Positions 23,640 to 32,740 of a stretch of 64,000 bases of DNA are shown piece by piece. Both the position numbers and the translations under genes were made by a program. The number at the start of each line of letters is the position of its first letter. Positions within the stretch are counted from its first letter, which is position 1. Where the stretch lies: positions 1,364,001 through 1,428,000 of the forward strand of contig NZ_CP071798.1 of NCBI RefSeq assembly GCF_017498505.1, in the 5' to 3' direction. Below the pieces are notes generated by a model that saw only the letters and a list, made by a program, of their open reading frames with translations, did no database searches and had not been told where the DNA came from. Origin of the DNA: Sporosarcina sp. Te-1 (GTDB taxonomy: Bacteria; Bacillota; Bacilli; Bacillales_A; Planococcaceae).

Positions 23640-24764
23640 TTATGCACGCAGGGGAGATAATAATTGAATCGTGGAATGATGGTTCTCTGGCCGGATTAAA
23701 ACCGGCTTCATTAAACCATTGAAACCAATCATGATTCTCTCACTGTTTATTCCTTTTAATGCTTCTAACAAATATTTTCCGTCGAAGGTCATCTGAACCG
23801 GCAATTGGCCTTCCGCCAGATGAATGTTCTGGACTTCTTCCAGTTCACCGATGGCCGTTGATTTGGATGCTATTTTCAGTTGGTCTTGTGACACGATTTC
23901 CAACTGGACATTATTATGCTTCCACTCACCTGAGAAAAGGCAAGCCCGATCGATACCCGCTCTAAATTGTTCTGTATTCAAAACGATTGTCGTGACAAAT
24001 TCAGTCGGCAGCAAGGATTCCGTCTTCGGGTACATCCCCTCCAGCAAAACAGAATAAAGAATTGTGTTCTCGCATTGGAAGATGGCAAACTGACTATTAT
24101 TACTTATTCGGATTAGAGCTGTTTCAGGCACCTTCAAACTGTATAGTTCCGACAACGCTCTACTTGGAACGACAAAACTCTCTGCCATAGTGGAAACTGC
24201 GGAGACTACAGACTGGGCCAAGCGATGTGAATCGGTGGCAGTGCAGATAAGCCGGTCTCTTTCCACCAGTAAATTCACCCCGGTCAAGACAGGCTTCGAA
24301 TCATGTTTTGCTACAGCAAATACGGTTTGTCCAATGGCTTCCTTCAACTTGCCGAATGGCAATTCAATAGATTGCATCACGTGGAAGTCAGGAAGTTCCG
24401 GATATACTGCATCGCTAAAACCAGGCAGCTTTGTTTTAATGTCTCCCGATGCCACCGTTATTTGAGATTCCTTCAATGAGATCCGAATGGATTCAGGCAA
24501 CTTCTTTATCAGTTCCGCGAAATGTTTCGCTGGAACTAGTCCACTGCCTTGTTCCAATACTTGCAAAACAGTTTCCCCTTCCGCTTGAAGAGGGATGGTC
24601 TTTTCAATAAATAATTCTGCATTGCCGCCTGTCAAAGTCACTCCGTTTTCTCCCGCTTCAATCTTTAAGCCAGTGAGAGCCGGCAAGACACTTTGTGCCG
24701 GACAAACCTTAACGACCTCAGAAACGAGGGATGCAAACAATTTTTTCTGTATGATAAAATCCAT
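23640..24764 (-). CDS. dnaN: DNA polymerase III beta subunit paralogue (second sliding clamp)
   Basis: A 374-residue protein with the three repeated clamp domains of DnaN. Visible are MDFIIQKKLFASLVSEVVKVCP at the start, KLPGFSDAVYPELPDF near 112-127 (DnaN uses the same KLPG-YP phrase), LTGVNLLVERDRLICTATDSHRLAQ near 160-184 and the C-terminal clamp strand MIGFNGLMKPVLIRPE. The ring encircles DNA and tethers polymerases. The housekeeping dnaN normally lies next to dnaA, which is absent here, so this is probably an extra copy. GGATGGAG precedes the ATG. It sits mid-way in a run of Nudix, GNAT and nucleotidyltransferase genes. Confidence 0.85.
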   Translation of the reverse strand: MDFIIQKKLFASLVSEVVKVCPAQSVLPALTGLKIEAGENGVTLTGGNAELFIEKTIPLQAEGETVLQVLEQGSGLVPAKHFAELIKKLPESIRISLKESQITVASGDIKTKLPGFSDAVYPELPDFHVMQSIELPFGKLKEAIGQTVFAVAKHDSKPVLTGVNLLVERDRLICTATDSHRLAQSVVSAVSTMAESFVVPSRALSELYSLKVPETALIRISNNSQFAIFQCENTILYSVLLEGMYPKTESLLPTEFVTTIVLNTEQFRAGIDRACLFSGEWKHNNVQLEIVSQDQLKIASKSTAIGELEEVQNIHLAEGQLPVQMTFDGKYLLEALKGINSERIMIGFNGLMKPVLIRPENHHSTIQLLSPLRA

Positions 24765-24790
24765 GATTTAAAGCTCCATCCTCTACTCTG

Positions 24791-25369
24791 TTAAATGTGG
24801 TAATGATCAATTTGGACGTTGCTCCAAACAGCAGGCCAATTTTTTTCGTTCATCCTTGTGTCAAAGACCCGCATCCGTTCTTTGGATCGACTAAAAAACG
24901 GTGTGGCAGCCACTCGGCAATTCAGCACATCCTTGAGCCCATGTGGCATGCATAACTCTAGGCTTCCTGCATCATCCAATTTGACCCCGAGGGCGGTCGC
25001 AGTTTCCGGAAATTTGGAGATCGCATCTGCCGCACAACGGTAAGGCGGAAGTTGATTCCGAAGATGCATTCGGGCTTGATTCTTTACGGACCACGGCTCA
25101 TTTGGGTGGTCAAGCCGCAGCTTGTGTTCCCATTCCTTTTCGAAGCTTTCATCGACGTTAGGGGAATCGAAATAAATGACGTCAATATCCGCTAAAGGAG
25201 TCCTTTTTTCAAAACCATGCAATACATCCCAGATTTTCGAGCGAACGAAGCCTGCGCAAATCCACCAATCCGGCAGATCGATCGTCCTCACAGTCCGTAA
25301 AATGGACATCATCCATTCATCCTCTTCAATGGCTAAGAGGATATCCTCCCTAGACTGCATATGAATCAC
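24791..25369 (-). CDS. Nucleotidyltransferase-family protein (DUF925)
   Basis: A 192-residue putative nucleotidyltransferase. WWICAGFVRSKIWDVLHG (about residues 35-52) and the metal-binding pair in LADIDVIYFD (about 59-68) are the two family motifs. Target unknown. The GTG start overlaps the TGA of the upstream GNAT gene as GTGA, so translation is coupled; an ATG three codons on is the alternative start. It is 26 bp upstream of the clamp gene. Confidence 0.8.
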   Translation of the reverse strand: MIHMQSREDILLAIEEDEWMMSILRTVRTIDLPDWWICAGFVRSKIWDVLHGFEKRTPLADIDVIYFDSPNVDESFEKEWEHKLRLDHPNEPWSVKNQARMHLRNQLPPYRCAADAISKFPETATALGVKLDDAGSLELCMPHGLKDVLNCRVAATPFFSRSKERMRVFDTRMNEKNWPAVWSNVQIDHYHI

Positions 25370-26250
25370 CGTCCCTCTGTTGTAATCACACTATGGATCA
25401 ATTCTTGTTTTGGATAAAAACCGGCTGCCTTATATAATCTGATCGCCACTGCATTCGAAGTACTGACACAAAGCCTTATTTCATTAATTTCTTCAAATGC
25501 AAACAAACGTACCAATGCTTCTTGTAGCAGCCGGGTCCCAATCCCTTGTTTTTGAAAGGCGCTCGAAACGGCAATGTATTCAATGGATCCGCTCTGGTGT
25601 AGAGGATCTGCCTCCACGTATACATACCCCTTGATCTGTTCGTCAGCCGTAGTGAGGAGGAGGAGCTGATTGTATTCATTCAGCCTGTTGCAAATGGTTT
25701 CAGCATCATAATAAGTTTGAGGGAACGACTCGTTATGAAGTGCCTGGAAACTTGTCCAATAGGACGCTTCGTACATTTCGATATCGTCAGACACAACTGT
25801 TGAATGTTCACCTTTTTGCGCCGACAATACTACATGTCCACCTTTTACGGCACCGCCTTGCTTGGCGATGAACCTCTTTATTGTTTCATTTTGTTCCGGA
25901 TAGAAAAAATGAAAATGTTTCACTTGATCCACGACGGTTTCGTATAGAACATCCCATAAAGTTCCCGCTAGCTCTAAATCCTCCTCCAACACGAACGGTC
26001 CCCATACTTCCGCACTTTGATCCGTCAAGTCAACATCGAAACCGAGTGCTCCGATAATCCGATCGGAATCATAGGCGACTTTGAAGGATTGCGACCACTT
26101 CACATCTGAAAAATCATGAAGTAGCGCATCTATGATTTCATCTGTCTTTTCCCCGCAATAGCCAACATGATAAGCTGGCCTCTTGTTTACTTCGGCCAAA
26201 AAGAAAGCCAGCTCTCTGATATTCCGGGGATTCTCAATTGTTACGCTCAT
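25366..26250 (-). CDS. GNAT family N-acetyltransferase (tandem-domain)
   Basis: A 294-residue protein with two GNAT-like halves. The C-terminal half is complete: YIAVSSAFQKQGIGTRLLQEALVRLF (about residues 222-247) is the acetyl-CoA loop and SNAVAIRLYKAAGFYPKQEL the closing helix. The N-terminal half (GALGFDVDLTDQSAEVWGPFV) is degenerate. Substrate unknown. It lies between the coupled nucleotidyltransferase and another GNAT-like gene. Confidence 0.83.
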   Translation of the reverse strand: MSVTIENPRNIRELAFFLAEVNKRPAYHVGYCGEKTDEIIDALLHDFSDVKWSQSFKVAYDSDRIIGALGFDVDLTDQSAEVWGPFVLEEDLELAGTLWDVLYETVVDQVKHFHFFYPEQNETIKRFIAKQGGAVKGGHVVLSAQKGEHSTVVSDDIEMYEASYWTSFQALHNESFPQTYYDAETICNRLNEYNQLLLLTTADEQIKGYVYVEADPLHQSGSIEYIAVSSAFQKQGIGTRLLQEALVRLFAFEEINEIRLCVSTSNAVAIRLYKAAGFYPKQELIHSVITTEGR

Positions 26251-26263
26251 TGAATTCCCCCTA

Positions 26264-27124
26264 TTATGTACTTCGATACGAAAACAGTGTTTCCATTACT
26301 TCATAGTTCGTTATTTGTTTCAGATGCAGAGAATAAGGGCATGTGGAATCGATCTCTTTTTCAATAAAAGCCACACCTTCTTCAAATGCATTTCTCAATT
26401 GCTCATTCAGCATCCCTTCCAGTAGATCCATCCTCTCGACGTCTTCAACTCCGAGCCAGCCCAGTTCCCAACCTACTGGATCCGGTTCATACACCAAACT
26501 AAAACCGATAATGGATCCATCCAGTTCAACTACGTAGCTATATTTTTCCAGCAATCCATCAAATATGGCTGACCGCCATTTTTTGTCCGGCAATTCAGCT
26601 ACCGGGTTGTCCATATGTGTCTCGGTATAGAGGCGCTTACATAATTTGACGAAACTGTTCTCAAGGGACGCCTCGCCTTTTATTTCCGATACGGTCCGAA
26701 GAAGGCCCCCGCTTCCTTTAAGCACATTTACCGGCTTAATCCGAACGATTTCCGTTTCTCGAATCAACTCAAAATCCTTTTCGTCCAATACTTTTCGCAA
26801 AACACAAAAGCGATCATCCAGCAAAAAGAATAACGGCTTTTGGTACGTTTTCTTCAGGTACTCGACAACTTCTTTAATGCTCAGAAAATCTTCGGTCTTC
26901 CACTCATATGCCAGACGGACGTAGATACAATACGGATGCCAAGCAGAGGTAAAAGTTGAAGCGAATGCAGTATTTTTCCCTTCAACTTGAAACAGAAAGT
27001 TCCCTTGATTCGACTTGCTAGCAATGCTTGCCTCCATTTCGAGATTAAGATCTTCACACCCATCGAACACTTTATTGAGCAAGGGGATGTACTGTTCCTT
27101 GCTCGGATTCAACCTTACTTCCAT
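26264..27124 (-). CDS. GNAT-like protein
   Basis: A 286-residue protein with weak GNAT similarity in its C-terminal part: YSYVVELDGSIIGFSLVYEPDPVGWELGWLGV looks like the beta4-beta5 region, but a clear acetyl-CoA glycine loop is missing. The N-terminal half gives no match I recognise. It may be an inactive or divergent acetyltransferase. Start at the second Met after GAAGGTG. Its 5' end overlaps the DUF2087 gene by 53 bp. Confidence 0.65.
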   Translation of the reverse strand: MEVRLNPSKEQYIPLLNKVFDGCEDLNLEMEASIASKSNQGNFLFQVEGKNTAFASTFTSAWHPYCIYVRLAYEWKTEDFLSIKEVVEYLKKTYQKPLFFLLDDRFCVLRKVLDEKDFELIRETEIVRIKPVNVLKGSGGLLRTVSEIKGEASLENSFVKLCKRLYTETHMDNPVAELPDKKWRSAIFDGLLEKYSYVVELDGSIIGFSLVYEPDPVGWELGWLGVEDVERMDLLEGMLNEQLRNAFEEGVAFIEKEIDSTCPYSLHLKQITNYEVMETLFSYRST

Positions 27125-27422
27125 GGTCTTCACCTTCTATCCAGTAGCTCTTTCCATCCTCGCTTCTTCTCATCAATCCGTTATCAACGAAAAATCGACG
27201 GATGGTTGCGAAATCGTAATAGACTTGTTTAAGGATGTCATTTACTTCTTTTTCTGTATAGATCGTATCCTTTTCAAATCTTTTGATTATTTCTTGCGCA
27301 ATAATATACTTTCGCTTCTCTTTACTAGGAAAAGTATCCAGCGGACCATCCAAGCCATAGCGGAAATAACTTTTTAGCACCTTTTCGCGTTCTTCAGGTG
27401 TACTTTGAAATTTTTCACTCAA
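27072..27422 (-). CDS. DUF2087 domain protein
   Basis: A 116-residue protein with the DUF2087 fingerprint: KSYFRYGLDGPLDTFPSKEKRKYIIAQEIIKRF, then YTEKEVNDILKQVYYDFATIRRFFVDNGLMRRSEDGKSYW. The domain is a winged-helix often found in transcription regulators, so a DNA-binding role is plausible. TTG start is inferred; the ribosome-binding site is AAAGG. The last 17 codons extend beyond the usual family end into the next gene. Confidence 0.75.
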   Translation of the reverse strand: MSEKFQSTPEEREKVLKSYFRYGLDGPLDTFPSKEKRKYIIAQEIIKRFEKDTIYTEKEVNDILKQVYYDFATIRRFFVDNGLMRRSEDGKSYWIEGEDHGSKVESEQGTVHPLAQ

Positions 27423-27456
27423 TACAATCAACCTTTACTCTTTTATCTTCACTTTA

Positions 27457-27855
27457 TTAAAAACCAATTTCGTATTCTTCCCCGCCTTCATTCACCACTT
27501 TCATGGAACCATTCTTTATCTCTAGGCCGATCAAAATATAGGGATTCGTTTCATCACTTTCGGCATCTACTTCCTTGACAGTAACAATTGTTTGGTCATC
27601 GAGGACTTCTACTTCCACGGCTTCCAACTCTTTAGTAGGCGTGCCTGTAGAGACGACAACCAGATTTTTACCTTCTGTAATTGTAAACAACTTATAGCCT
27701 TTCCAATCTGTCTTTTCCGTCTGCAACATTTTTACATAGCTTCTCACGACAGGTTCCTCATCGAGATCCTTCTTATTCATCAGCCAATACCCTTTCGAAC
27801 AAGCGCCAAGTATAAAAATCAAGGCGACAAGCAATACTGCAAAACCCTTTTTCAC
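27457..27855 (-). CDS. Predicted lipoprotein, function unknown
   Basis: A 132-residue protein with a lipoprotein signal: basic start MKKGF, hydrophobic core and lipobox LGAC (Cys 19). The mature part is a single small beta-rich domain (KLFTITEGKNLVVVSTG, EVEVLDDQTIVTVKEVD). No family recognised. Lies in the same run of minus-strand genes. Confidence 0.75.
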   Translation of the reverse strand: MKKGFAVLLVALIFILGACSKGYWLMNKKDLDEEPVVRSYVKMLQTEKTDWKGYKLFTITEGKNLVVVSTGTPTKELEAVEVEVLDDQTIVTVKEVDAESDETNPYILIGLEIKNGSMKVVNEGGEEYEIGF

Positions 27856-27896
27856 TATTTTCCCAACTCCCCAATGTTCAGACAGTTATTCGTCTT

Positions 27897-28454
27897 CTAT
27901 TCTATTTTTCGATTGCAAGTCAAAGCTAATTCCTGAAAATGTACTTTTGTTAATTCCAGCAATCTCAACTGATTTTTTAGAATTGCCTGCTTTAGCTTAT
28001 TAAAATCATCCCAAGCCTGGGAATACTCTTCGGAGGTAATAATCCTCTCTGAATGTGCTGCTTCTAGTTCATCTGCATCTTTTTCAATTAGCCTTCCTGA
28101 CGGCAAGTAGATCAGATCAAGGAACAAATCGTCCATCCATGGACCATTCGTTTCGCAGTAGCCATTGACTTTACAAATATCGATATACCACTGGACAATT
28201 TGGTCCGAAGCATCGAATACCGTTGTGACAGAATACCGTTGATTGGCCGGGAAATGCTGTAACCAGCTATATCCTTCATCCACGATACAAACGGGTGTCC
28301 CACCATAAACTTTTACAAGTGGTTCCTTCACTTCATGCATTTGCAAGAGTGTTACATAGCCTTCAAAATCTGCTGTCTCGAAATATTTCTCCGCATATCC
28401 GCGCCTGAGAATCCGTTTCCAATCGTAACGGCTTCCAAATTTCCTTTTTAACAA
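27897..28454 (-). CDS. DUF402 domain protein
   Basis: A 185-residue protein with the DUF402 core: GYSWLQHFPANQRYSVTTVFDASDQIVQWYIDIC, and NGPWMDDLFLDLIYLPSGRLIEKDADELEAA, where the conserved Asp/Glu pair would bind a metal. DUF402 members include nucleoside diphosphate phosphatases and the FomD-type nucleotide hydrolases, so a nucleotide phosphatase role is plausible, in keeping with the Nudix genes nearby. Confidence 0.82.
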   Translation of the reverse strand: MLKRKFGSRYDWKRILRRGYAEKYFETADFEGYVTLLQMHEVKEPLVKVYGGTPVCIVDEGYSWLQHFPANQRYSVTTVFDASDQIVQWYIDICKVNGYCETNGPWMDDLFLDLIYLPSGRLIEKDADELEAAHSERIITSEEYSQAWDDFNKLKQAILKNQLRLLELTKVHFQELALTCNRKIE

Positions 28455-28466
28455 CTGTAGTTCCCC

Positions 28467-29006
28467 CTATTCAGGTCTGCTGTCATATGGATGCAATTGT
28501 CCAACAATCCGTCCGACTCCACCATCTTCAATCTGCCTCATAACTCCTTGAGAGATTTCCTCATGCGTCAACCATCTAGACGTGTTTTCTTCCTGAATAA
28601 ATCCGAGATAGACAATTTCTCGCATACAGCTAAGGGGAATTTCAATTGTTTCGTCTTGGAAGTATCGTCGGCTCCCTTTTATATGAATCAGACGAAAAAG
28701 GGTTTTATTTTCATTGAGGAAACAGAGTCGTTCAACGAGCCGATAATTCGGCGTCCAGCTGATAATGAGATCAAACATCCCCCGTTGTTCTATTGATTCT
28801 TCAACTTTTTCTAGGAAGGATTCCTTATCATAATCTTCTTGAATAGGAAACATCCTATTTGGTGGACTCTCTTTCATTAGTTGTTCCATTTTGGCTGTAG
28901 TCCGCCCTACTACTGAAACTGCATATTTATGATTGGCTAAGTACAAGCTCACATCACGGAGCATCCCAGTTCCTCCGATTACAAGTGCATGTTTTTCATT
29001 AACCAA
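28467..29006 (-). CDS. Short-chain dehydrogenase-like protein
   Basis: A 179-residue Rossmann-fold protein beginning HALVIGGTGMLRDVSLYLANHKYAVSVVGRT, the NAD(P)-binding glycine motif. The usual SDR catalytic YxxxK is not evident, and the length is short, so it may bind a dinucleotide without classical dehydrogenase activity. Thirteen bases lie between its stop and the DUF402 gene, and six bases between it and the Nudix gene upstream, arguing for an operon. Confidence 0.75.
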   Translation of the reverse strand: MVNEKHALVIGGTGMLRDVSLYLANHKYAVSVVGRTTAKMEQLMKESPPNRMFPIQEDYDKESFLEKVEESIEQRGMFDLIISWTPNYRLVERLCFLNENKTLFRLIHIKGSRRYFQDETIEIPLSCMREIVYLGFIQEENTSRWLTHEEISQGVMRQIEDGGVGRIVGQLHPYDSRPE

Positions 29007-29012
29007 GGGGCT

Positions 29013-29594
29013 TCAGCTGCCGTTCTTCGTCAGGAACAGATCTTTTCCATCAGCAGACGCCATTAGATGATTTTTCGCCAAATAGTACGCACTGACGGAA
29101 AATAATTGGGTAATCTGTTTAGAGGAAATCATCCGTTCCATCTCGTCAAATGGATATCGCTTTACGAGAATCCGCTCTGTGTCGTCCAATTCCTGCTCGT
29201 ATTTCTTCTGTGCGTCCCTTATAAGGAAGGTGATGACCTTATTTGTCTGCGTAGCGGGGTTGACCATAAATTCTCCAAGTTGGATTGGAGGCTTCTCTGA
29301 CACATATCCTGTCTCTTCCCGCACTTCCCGGATGATCGCTTGTTCCCACGTTTCTCCATCTTCCATTTTTCCTGCCGGAATCTCAAGAAACAAGCCGTTT
29401 CCAGGATGTCGATACTGCTCGACCAACACGATTTCATTTTCCTGTGTTAGCACAATAGCGTTCACCCAATCCGCATATTCGTTCACATAGTAATCGTTTA
29501 TGATCGTTCCATCCGCCATTTGACACGAATCATTACGCAAATTGCCAAACGGGGTCTTAAAAAGGTACTCCGAATGCATCACGTTCCATTTCAT
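29013..29594 (-). CDS. Nudix hydrolase, ADP-ribose pyrophosphatase-like
   Basis: A 193-residue Nudix enzyme. EIPAGKMEDGETWEQAIIREVREETG (starting near residue 71) is the Nudix box with its loop; NEIVLVEQYRHPGNGLFLEIPAG resembles NudF-type ADP-ribose pyrophosphatases, which hydrolyse ADP-ribose to AMP and ribose 5-phosphate. GGGAGAGG fixes the ATG; an upstream in-frame extension is not used. Confidence 0.86.
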   Translation of the reverse strand: MKWNVMHSEYLFKTPFGNLRNDSCQMADGTIINDYYVNEYADWVNAIVLTQENEIVLVEQYRHPGNGLFLEIPAGKMEDGETWEQAIIREVREETGYVSEKPPIQLGEFMVNPATQTNKVITFLIRDAQKKYEQELDDTERILVKRYPFDEMERMISSKQITQLFSVSAYYLAKNHLMASADGKDLFLTKNGS

Positions 29595-29670
29595 CGCTTT
29601 TCCTCTCCCATTCATTTCATGACGTGTTTCTAAATGAAGGAGCAATTGCACTTCCAGCAGGCTACGTCCA

Positions 29671-30129
29671 TCAATGTTCCTTCTTCAATCGATAAATATG
29701 AGTAGTTTCCGATTCTGATTCGTCACATGCAAACCCATTTGCCCGATAGAATGCATCTGCCTTGGATGATTCAGTCCGAAGCGTAATCTCATCAAAATGA
29801 GGGGCGGCATGATGTAAGATCGCTTTCAAAAGTAAAGAACCCACGCCATTACGTCGGGCATCTGACAACACATAAAATCTCCGCAATCTCGCCACATGAC
29901 CATTCGGATTATAAGGTGACCGATTGAGTCCTCCTACGCCTACTATGTTCCCGTCCTCATCCAAGACACAGAATAGCGCCTCACCAGGAGCTTCAAAGCG
30001 ATTCGAGCCATCCATATACTCTTGAACCAGCCTAGATAAAAATCGATATCCCTCTTTTTCGCTTTCTTGTCGTAAACGCTCGATATCAGCTTCGTCTAGT
30101 TCTCGCAACCGTTCAACTGTATAGTTCAT
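29671..30129 (-). CDS. GNAT family N-acetyltransferase
   Basis: A 152-residue acetyltransferase. The central strand-loop-helix VARLRRFYVLSDARRNGVGSLLLKAILHHA carries the acetyl-CoA loop, and TESSKADAFYRANGFAC ends it, the usual GNAT pattern. Substrate unknown. First gene of the long minus-strand run; GGGGAAGG precedes the ATG. Confidence 0.84.
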   Translation of the reverse strand: MNYTVERLRELDEADIERLRQESEKEGYRFLSRLVQEYMDGSNRFEAPGEALFCVLDEDGNIVGVGGLNRSPYNPNGHVARLRRFYVLSDARRNGVGSLLLKAILHHAAPHFDEITLRTESSKADAFYRANGFACDESESETTHIYRLKKEH

Positions 30130-30283
30130 GCGCAACCAACCTTCCCCTCTTTTTTGCCTGCTGTCTTATTATTCGATACGTGACCAGTCAATTCCTTTTA
30201 TTTTCCGGTTTCTATTCGATCATACAGCGAATCATCCTAAGAACCTTAGAACAAAAGCAACAATTTCCCATTACTCCCATAAT

Positions 30284-30305
30284 ACTTTATACCCGATTAT
30301 AAAGT
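30284..30305. promoter_or_regulatory. Palindrome upstream of the chemotaxis receptor gene
   Basis: ACTTTATA and TATAAAGT, a perfect eight-base inverted repeat with six bases between, 45 bp before the sigma-D -10 box. May be an operator; no regulator is identified. Confidence 0.35.
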
Positions 30306-30328
30306 CTTGAATTCTATTTATTAAACTC

Positions 30329-30355
30329 TAAAAAATACTCCTTTAGACCCGATAA
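30329..30355 (+). promoter_or_regulatory. Sigma-D (flagellar) promoter of the chemotaxis receptor gene
   Basis: TAAA, a 15-bp spacer and CCCGATAA, close to the sigma-D consensus TAAA-N15-GCCGATAA, 37 bp before the start codon. Established for MCP genes in B. subtilis. Confidence 0.7.
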
Positions 30356-30392
30356 CTACAACATACCATTAACAACTAAAGGAGCTGTCCTC

Positions 30393-32480
30393 ATGAAAAA
30401 GAATGGAAAATTCCAGCGTAATCTTATTATCATGCTCGTTTTGACAGTTGCAGCAATGGTCATCATCATTTCATTGCTAAATTACAACAGGAGCCAATCT
30501 GCGCTAAAAAGCCATCAGGAAACAACTGAATTACTAGTAGAAAGGAATTTACTGGACGTAATAGAAGGCTCTGAAGTAGCTTATAGCATTGTAGAGGATT
30601 CATTAGCGAAGACAATGGAGGAGTATTCTAACGTATTGTTGTCCGAGTATGGAACAAATTCTGATGTCACTACTTGGGACTTGGAAAGTTATAAGGAGGC
30701 TTTTGGCGGTTTCGATGTATACTTGATCAACAATCAATTTGTGCTGGAACGGTCCACTGTCAAAGCAGAAGAAGGATTGAACTTCAATGACATTGGTTTA
30801 GGGACATTCATGGAGAATATCATGGATCGCGGAACTTTCTCATCCTATCCGCTTGAAGTAAGCAACGCGACAAAACAATTAACGAAATTTAGTTATACGC
30901 CCACTCCTGACAAGAAATATATAATTGAGTTAAGTGCCACAGCAAAACGCTTTGAAGAATCTTTAAAAAGTATGGATTTAGCTTTGTTGACCGACAATCT
31001 AAAAAAGGGTAACGACTACATTGACGACATAGGGATTTTCACACTAAAGAGTGACAGAACTCCAGAGTTTGCCTTAAACAAGAAAAATGAGGCAGGCGAG
31101 ATGGAGCTCTTCCCCGAGGAACTTTTAGAAAATGCAAAACAAGCCATTGATCAAAATAAAATTATCGAAATCCATAAAAATGGTAAGCTACTTAAATTTA
31201 TTCCAAAATTATCGGAGTCGACGGATGAAGCAGCGTTCAAGAGTTCACGTCTTATGCTAATTACATACGACGAAACGTATTTTGACAAAGCTCTTGACTC
31301 CAACAGGACAACAGCCATCATCATGGTCATCGTTTCTATTCTGGTAGCAGGGATATTCTCCCTCTTGATCGGGCGCAAGGTGTCTACTCCAATTAAGGAA
31401 TTTAGCCAGTTGATCAGCGAAACCGCCCAGCTTAACTTTACAACTACGGAACATTTGGAACGTCTCCAGAAACGGAAAGATGATTTTGGAGTTCTCGCAG
31501 ACCAATATGACACGATGCTTCATTCAGTCCGATCCGCTTTTCGAACAGTCATTGACTCCAGTGATCGCTTGACAGGAATGTCCCAAGAGTTTACGACAAG
31601 CTCGGAGGAAACAAAGATAGCCGCTTCCCAAATTGCGGAATCTATTCAAGAGATGGCTACTGAGACCGAACAACAAAACAAAAAGGTTCATCAATCGATC
31701 GATGATATCAAACTAATTACAGCTGAAGTGGAACGGATGGGTTCCCATATGAAACGGGTCAGTGAACTGGTCCGGCAAACCGTCAATATCTCTACGGACG
31801 GAACATCGAAGGTAAAAGAAACAGAACAGAACATGAAGCTAATTCACAACTATACACGCGAATCCAAAGAAACTGTGATCCAATTGCAAAATAAGTCGCT
31901 GCAAATTGAAAGCTTCTCTTCCTTTATTACATCAATTGCCGAACAAACAAACTTGCTTGCATTAAATGCGGCCATTGAATCGGCACGTGCCGGAGAAGCG
32001 GGGAAAGGGTTTGCGGTAGTTGCAAATGAAGTTCGGAAACTTGCCGAAGAATCCAGCAAAGCAGCTCATCAGATCCACCAGTTGATTAATGAGATCAAGA
32101 CGGACATATCCCTTACTATGGATAGCATGATGAACGGGTTTGAAGTAGTTCAGAACGGTTCTTCCCTTGTCAATGACACCGGTTCAGCATTTGATGACAT
32201 ATTAACAGCGGTACATACTGTTTCGGAGCAGACAGCCGAGACCGCTGAAATTTCGGAAAAAGTGGAGTCGATCATGCATACGTTATCCATTTCGATTAAT
32301 GAAATCTCTGAACTCTATGGTAGACTGGCGAATCATGCAGAGGGAATTGCCGCTTCGACAGAGGAACAAACAGCTTCTGTAGAAGAAGTTGCCTACGCAT
32401 CAAAACAGCTACACGCCATTGCCGACACCTTGAAACAAGAGATCAACAAATTCCATGTCGACCGTGCAGAACTCGAATAA
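30393..32480 (+). CDS. Methyl-accepting chemotaxis protein with extracellular sensor
   Basis: A 695-residue transmembrane receptor. Residues about 10-28 form the first membrane helix; an extracellular domain (about 30-300) probably of Cache type; the second helix near 305-325 ([22 protein letters not shown]); a HAMP domain; and the cytoplasmic signalling domain with the conserved hairpin tip [38 protein letters not shown]. Ligand unknown. It relays to CheA/CheW. Own sigma-D promoter, ideal AAAGGAG site and own terminator, so it is independent. The organism is therefore probably motile. Confidence 0.9.
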   Translation: MKKNGKFQRNLIIMLVLTVAAMVIIISLLNYNRSQSALKSHQETTELLVERNLLDVIEGSEVAYSIVEDSLAKTMEEYSNVLLSEYGTNSDVTTWDLESYKEAFGGFDVYLINNQFVLERSTVKAEEGLNFNDIGLGTFMENIMDRGTFSSYPLEVSNATKQLTKFSYTPTPDKKYIIELSATAKRFEESLKSMDLALLTDNLKKGNDYIDDIGIFTLKSDRTPEFALNKKNEAGEMELFPEELLENAKQAIDQNKIIEIHKNGKLLKFIPKLSESTDEAAFKSSRLMLITYDETYFDKALDSNRTTAIIMVIVSILVAGIFSLLIGRKVSTPIKEFSQLISETAQLNFTTTEHLERLQKRKDDFGVLADQYDTMLHSVRSAFRTVIDSSDRLTGMSQEFTTSSEETKIAASQIAESIQEMATETEQQNKKVHQSIDDIKLITAEVERMGSHMKRVSELVRQTVNISTDGTSKVKETEQNMKLIHNYTRESKETVIQLQNKSLQIESFSSFITSIAEQTNLLALNAAIESARAGEAGKGFAVVANEVRKLAEESSKAAHQIHQLINEIKTDISLTMDSMMNGFEVVQNGSSLVNDTGSAFDDILTAVHTVSEQTAETAEISEKVESIMHTLSISINEISELYGRLANHAEGIAASTEEQTASVEEVAYASKQLHAIADTLKQEINKFHVDRAELE

Positions 32481-32497
32481 GCAGCACAACATTATCG

Positions 32498-32531
32498 AGC
32501 GAAGGAAACGAAAGCTTCCTTCGCTTTTTTT
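32498..32531 (+). terminator. Terminator of the chemotaxis receptor gene
   Basis: AGCGAAGGAA / TTCCTTCGCT with a seven T tail. Confidence 0.85.
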
Positions 32532-32586
32532 AACTCTAGGATGCTAGAACTCTTTGTTTTCCCAATATCTTGAGTCCCTTAGGTGA

Positions 32587-32670
32587 TTGCCTTCGACTCA
32601 TCGTCTCTTACCACCGACTCTCTGACACTTACCACCGACTCTCCTACATTTACCACCGACCTGATTAATT
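32587..32670. repeat. 21-bp tandem repeat array (four copies)
   Basis: TTACCACCGACTCTC-type units begin at 32608, 32629 and 32650, with a degenerate one at 32587, exactly 21 bp apart. Non-coding; it sits between convergent genes, after the MCP terminator. Confidence 0.8.
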
Positions 32671-32740
32671 CCACGTAAAAAAGCACACCATCAAGTGCGC
32701 TTTTCTAATGCCGCTAGTCCTCTCAGTTGCAGTATTCCTT

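Noticed and set aside
32587-32670. CRISPR array
   Set aside because: Units are contiguous without spacers, and no cas genes are present anywhere in the window.
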